From the NCBI RefSeq assembly GCF_004403945.1, contig NZ_SOHM01000033.1, forward strand, positions 1 to 44,306: a stretch of 44,306 nucleotides of DNA, in the 5' to 3' direction. How positions within the stretch are numbered: the stretch's first letter is position 1; each line of letters opens with the position of its first letter. Of this stretch, positions 19,373 to 26,773 are shown one piece after another. The position numbers and the translations under genes were made by a program. The stretch is from Cryobacterium lactosi. Its GTDB lineage: Bacteria > Actinomycetota > Actinomycetes > Actinomycetales > Microbacteriaceae. The notes beneath the pieces are model-generated. The model worked only from the letters and a program-made list of their open reading frames with translations, was not told the DNA's origin and did not search any database.

Positions 19373-21043
19373 ATGCCCACCCTGACCGAAATCCTGATCT
19401 TGCACGGCCTGCTGCCCATCGAGCACCTCGACACGCTCATGGCCGGAGACCCCGCCGATGAGACCGCCGTGCGCGCCCTGGTCGACTCCGGGGTCATCAC
19501 CGAGATCCAATTTGCCAAGGCGCGTGCCGAACAGGCCGGCCTCCCGTTCGTGGAGTTGATGGAGTATCCGGTCGACCGGCTGGCCGTCTCGCTCGTGACC
19601 CCAGCGATGTCCCGGCGCCACCTGGTGTTGCCCATCACGATCGAGGCCGGTCGCCTGGTCGTGGCCATGGTCGACCCCGGCAACGTGTTCGCCATCGACG
19701 ACATGCGCGAGGCAGCGCATATGCGGATCATCCCGGTTGTGGCCGAGCGGGGCGACCTGCTGGCCGCCATCGCGCGATATCACCGCGCCGACGACGAGCT
19801 CAGCAACCTCACCACAACCATGGAAGAGGAGCAGGCTCCGGTCGAAAGCACTTCTTTCGGGGTCTCGGATTCCCTCGACGACGACGCGCCCATCGTCCGG
19901 TTCGTCAACCTGCTGGTCAGTCAGGCCATCCAGGACAAGGCGTCCGACATCCACATCGAACCCGGCGAGCAGAGCCTGCGCGTGCGCTACCGCATCGACG
20001 GCGTCCTGCACGAGATGCAGCACGCCCCCAAGAGCATCCAGAACGGTGTGATCTCCAGGCTCAAGATCATGAGCGACATCGACATCGCGGAGCGACGCAA
20101 ACCGCAGGACGGCCGCATGTCGGTCAGCCACGGTGGCCGTCAGATCGACCTCCGCGTGGCGACCCTGCCCACCGTCTGGGGCGAGAAGATCGTCATGCGA
20201 ATCCTCGACAACTCGAGCACCACGATGAGCCTGCACGACCTCAACCTGCTCGAGTACAACTACGACGCCTACAAGAAGTCGTACACCAAGCCCTACGGCA
20301 TGATCCTGGTCACGGGCCCCACCGGCTCCGGCAAGTCCACCACGTTGTACACCACGCTCCACTCCGTCGCTCGGCCCGAGATCAACGTGATCACGGTCGA
20401 AGACCCGGTCGAGTACCGCATGAAAGACATCAACCAGGTTCAGGTGAACGTCAAGGCGGGGCTCACCTTCGCCAGCGCCCTCCGTTCCATCCTGCGCAGC
20501 GACCCGGATGTGGTTCTGCTCGGTGAGATCCGCGACCACGAGACCGCACAGATCGCCATCGAGGCCTCGCTCACCGGCCACCTCGTGCTGTCGACCCTGC
20601 ACACCAACGACGCGCCCAGCGCCATCACCCGCCTCACCGAGATGGGCATCGAGCCGTTCCTGGTGGGCTCCGCACTGGACTGCGTAGTGGCCCAACGGCT
20701 GGCGCGTCGGCTCTGCGACCGGTGCAAGCAGCCGGCCGAGGTGACGATCGACCAACTCAACCACCTCCGATTCGGGTACGACCCGCAGTTGCCCCTGCCG
20801 GTGCTGTACCAGCCGATCGGGTGCCAGAACTGTTCAAAGACCGGCTACCGCGGACGAATCGCCGTTCACGAAGTCATGACCGTGACCGAGGGCATCGAAC
20901 GGCTCGCCGTTGAACGTGCGTCAAGCGCCGACATCGGCCGGGCGGCTCGGGCCGAAGGAATGATAACCCTCCGTGAAGACGGTTGGGAAAAGGTTCGCAT
21001 GGGCCTGACATCTATCGAAGAGATTCTGCGAGTCGTCGCATAG
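19373..21043 (+). CDS. pilB: Type IV pilus assembly ATPase PilB
   Basis: Hexameric motor ATPase of pilus extension, 556 residues, cytoplasmic. Residues 1-150 form the GspE/MshE-type N-terminal domain. The ATPase core has Walker A GPTGSGKSTT (about 316-325), a degenerate Walker B DVVLLGEIRD (about 380), the His box GHLVLSTLHTND (about 402), and a zinc-binding pair CDRCKQ and CQNCSKTGYRGR (about 448-495) that marks PilB/GspE rather than PilT. AGGGGGAG precedes the ATG. It heads the cluster pilB-pilT-pilC-pilA. T2SS GspE is the main alternative, but the adjacent pilT and pilMNO settle the type IV pilus assignment. Confidence 0.93.
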   Translation: MPTLTEILILHGLLPIEHLDTLMAGDPADETAVRALVDSGVITEIQFAKARAEQAGLPFVELMEYPVDRLAVSLVTPAMSRRHLVLPITIEAGRLVVAMVDPGNVFAIDDMREAAHMRIIPVVAERGDLLAAIARYHRADDELSNLTTTMEEEQAPVESTSFGVSDSLDDDAPIVRFVNLLVSQAIQDKASDIHIEPGEQSLRVRYRIDGVLHEMQHAPKSIQNGVISRLKIMSDIDIAERRKPQDGRMSVSHGGRQIDLRVATLPTVWGEKIVMRILDNSSTTMSLHDLNLLEYNYDAYKKSYTKPYGMILVTGPTGSGKSTTLYTTLHSVARPEINVITVEDPVEYRMKDINQVQVNVKAGLTFASALRSILRSDPDVVLLGEIRDHETAQIAIEASLTGHLVLSTLHTNDAPSAITRLTEMGIEPFLVGSALDCVVAQRLARRLCDRCKQPAEVTIDQLNHLRFGYDPQLPLPVLYQPIGCQNCSKTGYRGRIAVHEVMTVTEGIERLAVERASSADIGRAARAEGMITLREDGWEKVRMGLTSIEEILRVVA

Positions 21044-21072
21044 CGTTCGCGCGTGCCGAAGGGGAACACAGC

Positions 21073-22626
21073 ATGGAAAAGCCAATCTATGAGATTCCGG
21101 CGAGCCAGCCCGGGGACAACGTCTCCTGGTGGGACGCAATCGCTGCCGAAGCGGAAGAGGGGAGCGTTGCCCCTGCCGTGTTGGCTGACGCAGCCCAGGC
21201 CGACGAAGTCGATGAGACCATCGTTCAGATCGACGCTATAGCCCCGAAACTGACATCAGCAGTGGCGGATCAGGTGGCCACACTCCAACTCGATGTCGTG
21301 GAACCAGCGACGGTGCCGATCCTAAGCACCTACGCCCCGCCCCAGGGCGAGCGTGTCTACGCACCCGGTTCGGTTCACGTCCCCTCGGGTCGCCGCGCTG
21401 CCATCCGTGCCGAGCCGGTCGTCTCAGAGACACCAGTGCGCGCTCCGGCACCCCCGCAGATCGGCCCGGACGGCCGCCAGGCCGACCCCGACCTCATCGA
21501 CGCACTCACCCTGGTGCTCGAGCTGGAGGCCTCCGACCTGCACATCACCGTCGGCGCTCCGCCGACCATGCGCATGGACGGCGCCCTGCGCCCCATCGAG
21601 GGCCTCCCGGTCTGGATGCCCGACAAGGTCAACGCCGCCCTGTACAGCATCATCTCGATCGGCGACCGAGTGCGCTTCGACGAGGAGCGCGAGCTCGACT
21701 TCGCCTACACCGCCGCCGGCGCCCGGTTCCGGGTGAACTTCTACCACCAGCGCAACTCGATCGGTGCGGCCTTCCGGCTCATCCCACGCGAGATCAAACC
21801 GCTGAAGGCCCTGGGTGTGCCTGAGTCGGTCGGTCGTTTCTCGTTGCTCCCGCGGGGACTGGTGCTCGTCACGGGCCCCACCGGCTCGGGCAAGTCCACC
21901 ACCCTCGCGGCCATGGTCGACCTCGCCAACAGCACCCGGCCCGACCACATCGTCACGGTCGAGGACCCGATCGAGTTCCTGCACAGGCACAAGAAGTCGC
22001 TGGTCAACCAGCGCGAGGTGGGTCACGACACCCACAGCTTCGCCGCCGCCCTCAAGCACGTGCTGCGCCAGGACCCCGACATCATCCTGATCGGCGAGCT
22101 CCGCGACCTCGAGACCATCTCGGTGGCCCTGACCGCCGCTGAGACCGGCCACCTGGTCTTCGCCACCCTGCACACCCAGGATGCCGCGCAGACGATCGAC
22201 CGCATGATCGACGTGTTCCCGCCGCACCAGCAGGGTCAGATCCGCACGCAGCTCGCCGCGACCCTGCGCGGTGTCGTCTGCCAGACCCTGGTCAAGAAGG
22301 CGAATGACAAGGGCCGTGTTGTGGCCACCGAAATCCTCGTCACCACTCCGGCCATCGCTAACCTTATTCGCGAGGGCAAGACCCACCAGATCACCTCCAT
22401 GATGCAGGCCGGTGGAGCCGAGGGCATGCACACCATGGACCAGCACCTCGCCGACCTCGTCGACTCGGGCCAGATTACCCGGCAGGCGGCCATGGACAAG
22501 GCCCACGACGCAGACAGCCTGGCCCAGCTCATTAAGCGTGCTGAGACCCCCCTCGATTCGCCTTCACGCAATATGGGGAGTGGCGGCATCGACTACGGCG
22601 ACAACTACTCGCAGCCCGCTCGCTGA
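21073..22626 (+). CDS. pilT: Type IV pilus retraction ATPase PilT with a long N-terminal extension
   Basis: Retraction motor of 517 residues. The canonical PilT core begins near residue 138 (DPDLIDALTLVLELEASDLH) and shows MRMDGALRPIEG, Walker A GPTGSGKSTT (about 269-278), Walker B DIILIGELRDLET and the PilT-type His box GHLVFATLHTQDAAQTIDRM. It lacks the zinc-cysteine cluster of PilB. The extra 130 or so residues ahead of the core are acidic, then Pro/Ala/Val rich and probably disordered; usual PilT proteins of about 350-370 residues lack this. The ATG at 21073 lies 29 bases after pilB, preceded by AAGGGGAA. The TGA overlaps the ATG of pilC by one base. Confidence 0.92.
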   Translation: MEKPIYEIPASQPGDNVSWWDAIAAEAEEGSVAPAVLADAAQADEVDETIVQIDAIAPKLTSAVADQVATLQLDVVEPATVPILSTYAPPQGERVYAPGSVHVPSGRRAAIRAEPVVSETPVRAPAPPQIGPDGRQADPDLIDALTLVLELEASDLHITVGAPPTMRMDGALRPIEGLPVWMPDKVNAALYSIISIGDRVRFDEERELDFAYTAAGARFRVNFYHQRNSIGAAFRLIPREIKPLKALGVPESVGRFSLLPRGLVLVTGPTGSGKSTTLAAMVDLANSTRPDHIVTVEDPIEFLHRHKKSLVNQREVGHDTHSFAAALKHVLRQDPDIILIGELRDLETISVALTAAETGHLVFATLHTQDAAQTIDRMIDVFPPHQQGQIRTQLAATLRGVVCQTLVKKANDKGRVVATEILVTTPAIANLIREGKTHQITSMMQAGGAEGMHTMDQHLADLVDSGQITRQAAMDKAHDADSLAQLIKRAETPLDSPSRNMGSGGIDYGDNYSQPAR

Positions 22627-23855
22627 TGTCCACCGCACAGGCCTGGGCCTACGTCGGCCGCGACAACAAGGGCAAGACCGTCAAGGGCAAACTGGATGCG
22701 TCGAGTGAGGGCGCCGTCGCATCTCGCCTCGGAGCAATGGGCATCTCGCCGATCTCGATTAGGGAATCGACGGAGGGGACCGGTCTCAACCGCGAGATTT
22801 CCATCCCCGGCTTCAGCAAGGGTGTCGGTCTCAAAGACCTCGCGATCATGAGCCGCCAGATGGCGACCATGATCGGTTCGGGGTTGTCCCTCTTGCGCAC
22901 CCTCAACATCCTCGCCGAGCAAACGGAGAGCAAGCCCCTCGCGAAGATCCTGACTCAGGTTCGTGACGAGGTGGAGACCGGTGTTTCGATCTCCGATGCG
23001 TTCGCCAAGCATGCGCAGTCGTTCCCCCCGATCATGATCAACATGGTGCGTGCGGGTGAGACTGGTGGCTTCTTGGACGGTGCACTCGAGTCGATAGCGG
23101 CCAACTTCGAAAAAGAGGTCAAGCTGCGAGGCACTATCAAATCAGCTATGACCTACCCGGTGATCGTGCTGATCATGTCCCTGGTTTCTGTGATGATCAT
23201 GCTTATCTTCATCGTGCCCATCTTCGAGAAGATGTTCAGTGGGCTCGGGAGCGGCCTTCCCGTGCCGACCATGATTCTCGTTAATCTCTCCCACGCGATG
23301 GTCTACGTTGTCCCTGTGCTGGTCGTGGCGAGCGTCATCTTTGGTCTCTGGTGGCGCAAGAACAAGCACACCGAGCAGGTGCGAATGAGAGTGGACCCGG
23401 TGAAGCTCAGGCTTCCCGTGTTCGGAAACCTGCTGAGGAAGATCGCCGTTGCCCGATTCAGTCGGAACTTCGCCAACATGATCGGCGCCGGCGTGCCGAT
23501 CCTGCAGGCCTTGAAAATCGTCGGCGAGACATCAGGTAACTGGGTCATCGAAAACGCCCTGATGAAGGTCGCGGAGTCCGTACGGCAGGGTCAGTCGATT
23601 TCCGGGCCGCTCATCTTGCATCCGGTCTTTCCGCCAATGGTCACCCAGATGATCGCGGTGGGGGAGGACGCGGGCTCCCTTGAGATCATGCTGAACAAGA
23701 TTGCTGACTTTTATGACCAGGAAGTTGAGTCGTCCACTGAGCAACTCACTGCTGCGATTGAGCCGCTATTGATCGCATTCCTTGGCGTGGTGATCGGCGG
23801 AATGGTCATCGCTCTATACATGCCAATCTTCAGCATCGCTAGCGCTGTCAAGTAA
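22626..23855 (+). CDS. pilC: Type IV pilus inner-membrane platform protein PilC
   Basis: Polytopic platform protein of 409 residues on which the PilB and PilT motors act. It has two T2SF (GspF) domains, about residues 70-195 and 275-400, each with the MSRQMATMIGSG / FSRNFANMIGAG motif and a helix with MTYPVIVLIMSLVSV or its equivalent. Hydrophobic spans lie near 172-205, 222-243 and 380-404. The N-terminal segment AWAYVGRDNKGKTVKGKLDA matches the PilC/GspF start. Its ATG shares a base with the pilT TGA (TGATG), giving tight coupling. About 140 bases separate it from pilA. Confidence 0.93.
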   Translation: MSTAQAWAYVGRDNKGKTVKGKLDASSEGAVASRLGAMGISPISIRESTEGTGLNREISIPGFSKGVGLKDLAIMSRQMATMIGSGLSLLRTLNILAEQTESKPLAKILTQVRDEVETGVSISDAFAKHAQSFPPIMINMVRAGETGGFLDGALESIAANFEKEVKLRGTIKSAMTYPVIVLIMSLVSVMIMLIFIVPIFEKMFSGLGSGLPVPTMILVNLSHAMVYVVPVLVVASVIFGLWWRKNKHTEQVRMRVDPVKLRLPVFGNLLRKIAVARFSRNFANMIGAGVPILQALKIVGETSGNWVIENALMKVAESVRQGQSISGPLILHPVFPPMVTQMIAVGEDAGSLEIMLNKIADFYDQEVESSTEQLTAAIEPLLIAFLGVVIGGMVIALYMPIFSIASAVK

Positions 23856-23996
23856 CCGTCGGGGTTGAATTCTGTCCCCTGGAGTGGGGTGGCGATTGCG
23901 AAGAATACCCCTCCTTCTTGGGTCGTGGCTGAAAATATCCTGCCAATATCATGAAAGTTCCAGCGGCTCGACCGCGAGTTTAATAACACCTATGGA
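23856..23996 (+). other. pilC-pilA intergenic region
   Basis: It holds an imperfect hairpin at 23881-23914 (GGAG-T-GGGG against CCCCTCC, then TTCTT) that could reduce transcription into pilA, and an AT-richer stretch at 23931-23952 that could hold a pilA promoter, though I cannot name a clear -35/-10 pair. There is no good ribosome site before the proposed pilA ATG. Confidence 0.3.
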
Positions 23997-24473
23997 ATGG
24001 ACCCCACCTTGCTCTCTCGCAGCCTCGCCGCACTGAACCGCCGCCGCAACGACCCCGAATCGAATGAAAAGGGTTTCACCCTGATCGAGCTCCTCGTGGT
24101 CGTCATCATCATCGGCATCCTCGCCGCGATCGCCATTCCGGTGTACCTGGGCATCCAGAACACCGCCAAAGAGAGCGCCGTCCAATCCGACATCTCCAAC
24201 GCGAAGACCGCGGTCGTTGCGTATTCGACGGCCCACGCTGGCGTAATGCCGACCGCCGCCGACTTCGCCGACGGTCTTGCGACCGACGGCTACGCACTTC
24301 CTGGAGTTTCCAACTACTTCACTGACGTCCTCCGTCCTACCATCACTTTCAGCGCGACTGTTGGCTCGTCTGCGTTCTGCATCACAGCCAAGAGCGTGAC
24401 TGGAAAGACCTTCGTCGCCAGTGACGCAACTGGAGTTAAAGAAGGAACTTGCGCGGCCGGCGTCGCCAGCTAG
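23997..24473 (+). CDS. pilA: Major type IV pilin PilA
   Basis: Prepilin of 158 residues and likely major subunit of the pilus fibre. The processing site is NEKG-FTLIELLVVVIIIGIL, with glycine at -1, phenylalanine at +1 and the conserved glutamate at +5, followed by the hydrophobic assembly helix. Two cysteines near the C-terminus (SAFCITAK, EGTCAAG) could form the pilin D-loop disulfide. The leader of 26 residues is long for a type IVa pilin, and no ribosome site precedes the ATG at 23997, so the true start could be a little downstream. A strong hairpin follows the stop, fitting high expression of the pilin relative to downstream minor pilins. Confidence 0.92.
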   Translation: MDPTLLSRSLAALNRRRNDPESNEKGFTLIELLVVVIIIGILAAIAIPVYLGIQNTAKESAVQSDISNAKTAVVAYSTAHAGVMPTAADFADGLATDGYALPGVSNYFTDVLRPTITFSATVGSSAFCITAKSVTGKTFVASDATGVKEGTCAAGVAS

Positions 24474-24487
24474 CTCCGCTCGGCGAT

Positions 24488-24530
24488 GAATGAGTGGGGC
24501 CTCCCGCAGGAGGCTCCACTCATTCTTGTT
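24488..24530 (+). terminator. Strong hairpin after pilA
   Basis: A 17-bp stem with a single G-T wobble (24488-24504 with 24509-24525) and a CGCA tetraloop, followed by TTGTT. It lies between pilA and the minor-pilin genes and probably stops or attenuates most transcripts. Confidence 0.8.
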
Positions 24531-24576
24531 CGTCAAGATCCATCTCGCATCAGACTCGAACCTCGAGGGGAGGAAT

Positions 24577-25941
24577 ATGGCCAGTCAGCGGCATGCCGAA
24601 TCTCGATCGGAGAACGACGCGGGCCTCAGCCTCATCGAGATCATGGTCTCGATGCTGATTTTCGCGATTGTAGCGATCGGGGTTAGCGCTGCCCTCCTCT
24701 CCACTTTGGTGATTGCCCATGACAACAAATCACGCGAGGTGGCCTCAAGCCTGGCCGCGTCTGAGATTGATGCGGTCCGGGCGAACGGTGACCCGTTCAA
24801 GATCTTCAATGTCTTGGACCGCACAGTGAACAATGCCTCGGGCGGGGTTTACACCATCAAACGCACCACGGCGTGGGTCACTCCCGCGGGTGTGGCGTCC
24901 ACCTGCGGAACTGGTGGCGGAGCGCTGCAGTACAAACTCGTCACGGTCTCCGTCTCGTGGCAGGGGATGCGATCGACGTCTGACCCTGTCATCACTGACA
25001 CGCTGTTGGCCCCTACGACCAGAATCAACGACCCAACAAAGGGAACAATCCTGATCTCGGTTGTTGACGCTAGGGATCGAGGCAAGAAGGACGTGACATT
25101 CACGGTCTCACCATCTCTCGGTGCCGTCACGCTTTCCCCGACTGATGCGGATGGCTGCAGTTTCATCCTTCAGGTCCCAGCTGGGGATTACACGATCAGA
25201 CTTAGCAACACTGGGATGGTCGATCACAAGCAGTTGGCTAACCCGGACAAAACGCTCCCGGTGACTGTCGGTTCCTCAACGTCGTTCGCTTTCAAGTACG
25301 ACGATGCGGCGACAGTCAACCTGCACTATGCATCGAACGCCCCTCCGGCTCCGGCTCCAACCCCTACTATTCCCCCAGACATGAGCGCCACGTTCAGTAA
25401 TTCCTACGGCGTCTTCCCAATCGCCGCGACCGGTACCAGCGTCAAACTTCACCCATGGGAGGTCGGCTACCAGGCGGTGGCTGGCACCTACGTCGATCTC
25501 ACGCCTTCATGTCTGTCGGTCGATCCCGAATCCTGGGCTCCGGACACGCGGGTTAGCCCGGCCCTGACCAGACTGAAACTGCCCGCCGTGCCCCTCGCAC
25601 CCCTCGTGGTGGCGGACGTTGATATCCCGATGGGAATAGTCGACGTCGAACGAGATGGCGGAGACCAGTGGCTTACGGCCGTGTCGCAGAGCGATACAGC
25701 CATTCCTGGTCAACCCGCCTGCAACGTCATGATGACTTACAAATTCGGGAAATTGATGACTGGCGGTGGCAGCAGCCGTTACCGCATCGCACTTCCGTTT
25801 GGGTCCTGGCGTCTGTACACCACCCAGAGCGCGACGGACACTACTCCGACTCTCTTCGACAAACCGGGCAAGATGTGGATGATTACGGCCGGCCAACCCA
25901 TGGCCGTGACCGGTGGGCTCTTCGCCTTGGATCCACGATGA
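24577..25941 (+). CDS. Minor pilin-like protein (PilV-type)
   Basis: Prepilin-like protein of 454 residues. The leader ends in NDAG and is followed by LSLIEIMVSMLIFAIVAIGV, so PilD should cleave after the glycine, with glutamate at +5. The N-terminal helix is followed by a large beta-rich region; residues about 160-250 include a segment resembling a carboxypeptidase-like or prealbumin-like fold (ISVVDARDRGKKDVTF, DYTIRLSNTGMVDHKQL). GAGGGGAGG just before the ATG at 24577 fixes the start; an upstream frame from 24490 would run through the pilA terminator. Its TGA overlaps the next ATG (ATGA). Minor pilins of the PilV class prime or modify pili; the large domain could be displayed at the tip. 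Confidence 0.78.
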   Translation: MASQRHAESRSENDAGLSLIEIMVSMLIFAIVAIGVSAALLSTLVIAHDNKSREVASSLAASEIDAVRANGDPFKIFNVLDRTVNNASGGVYTIKRTTAWVTPAGVASTCGTGGGALQYKLVTVSVSWQGMRSTSDPVITDTLLAPTTRINDPTKGTILISVVDARDRGKKDVTFTVSPSLGAVTLSPTDADGCSFILQVPAGDYTIRLSNTGMVDHKQLANPDKTLPVTVGSSTSFAFKYDDAATVNLHYASNAPPAPAPTPTIPPDMSATFSNSYGVFPIAATGTSVKLHPWEVGYQAVAGTYVDLTPSCLSVDPESWAPDTRVSPALTRLKLPAVPLAPLVVADVDIPMGIVDVERDGGDQWLTAVSQSDTAIPGQPACNVMMTYKFGKLMTGGGSSRYRIALPFGSWRLYTTQSATDTTPTLFDKPGKMWMITAGQPMAVTGGLFALDPR

Positions 25942-26723
25942 GTGGGATGACCGGGCTCCGGCCGAGGTCCTCGCCATTCCCGACTCTGGCCCGGAGAGCC
26001 GCACCTGGCGAGGCCGGAATCTCTCTGGTTGAACTGTTGGTCAGCATGATGCTCCTCGGCCTCGTGTTAGCCATGGTGACAGGACTGTTCATGAGCGTTT
26101 CGAAGTCCGTTTCGCTTGAAAGGGCGACTGACGACAACACGCGGACGGCTTCCAACGCTGTGAACGAGATGAGCCGAGTGATTCGGGCTGCCACAACCTT
26201 GAAGGTGACCGGCGCGCTCGTCAGCGACCCGGCGCTTCGTTTCGCAGGCCGCGAAGCAGTCGTCTTTTATAGCAGCGTGGACGTGGATGCGGCCTCCGAC
26301 CTGACCTACCTCCCAGCGAAACCCACCATGGTGCGATTCGAGATTTCGTCACCCGGACGTCGGCTGGTCGAGAGCAGGTGGACCGCAACTGCCCACTCGT
26401 CGGGGACATCGTGGACCTTTGTGCCGCCGGCGTCGCCTGCATCGCCAGCCGCGACGGCACCGGCGAACTCGACGAGAATCCTGGGTGGCCCAATCGCGCC
26501 GATGACCCTGCCGCTATCGAGCGCGAGTCCGCCCCTTTTCTCATACTTCAATGAGTTTGGCGTTGAAATCGCGCTGTCACCAACGGGAAGTCTCTCGCCT
26601 GCGGACCTCAAATTGGTGAGATCTGTTCAGATCTCTGTAAACCTGCCCACCGTCACCGGTTCGCCTGGCAGCGCAATATCGGTTGTCAACACCGTGGCAC
26701 CGCCGAACCTCAAGTCCCCCTGA
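25938..26723 (+). CDS. Minor pilin-like protein (PilW-type)
   Basis: Prepilin-like protein of 261 residues. The leader of about 27 residues ends in GEAG, followed by ISLVELLVSMMLLGLVLAMV, with glutamate at +5 as in type IV prepilins. The helix continues into a region with DDNTRTASNAVNEMSRVIRA, a pattern typical of PilW/PulJ-like minor pilins. The rest is beta-rich with an Ala/Pro/Ser stretch near residues 165-180. The ATG at 25938 overlaps the previous TGA by four bases; a longer frame from 25668 lies inside the preceding gene. It is the second of three minor-pilin genes, probably forming the pilus tip or priming complex with the others. Confidence 0.8.
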   Translation: MSGMTGLRPRSSPFPTLARRAAPGEAGISLVELLVSMMLLGLVLAMVTGLFMSVSKSVSLERATDDNTRTASNAVNEMSRVIRAATTLKVTGALVSDPALRFAGREAVVFYSSVDVDAASDLTYLPAKPTMVRFEISSPGRRLVESRWTATAHSSGTSWTFVPPASPASPAATAPANSTRILGGPIAPMTLPLSSASPPLFSYFNEFGVEIALSPTGSLSPADLKLVRSVQISVNLPTVTGSPGSAISVVNTVAPPNLKSP

Positions 26724-26773
26724 CCGCGCCTCGTGAAGACCGCTAGAGAGCCCGCATCGAAGGAGGCCACCCC

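Noticed and set aside
19373..23855. Type II secretion or Tad pilus assignment for the ATPase/platform genes
   Set aside because: A PilT retraction ATPase, type IV prepilins and PilMNO are present, while T2SS and Tad-specific genes are not.
24490..24576. Upstream start for the first minor-pilin gene
   Set aside because: It would translate the pilA terminator stem; the ATG at 24577 has a strong ribosome site and gives a normal prepilin leader.
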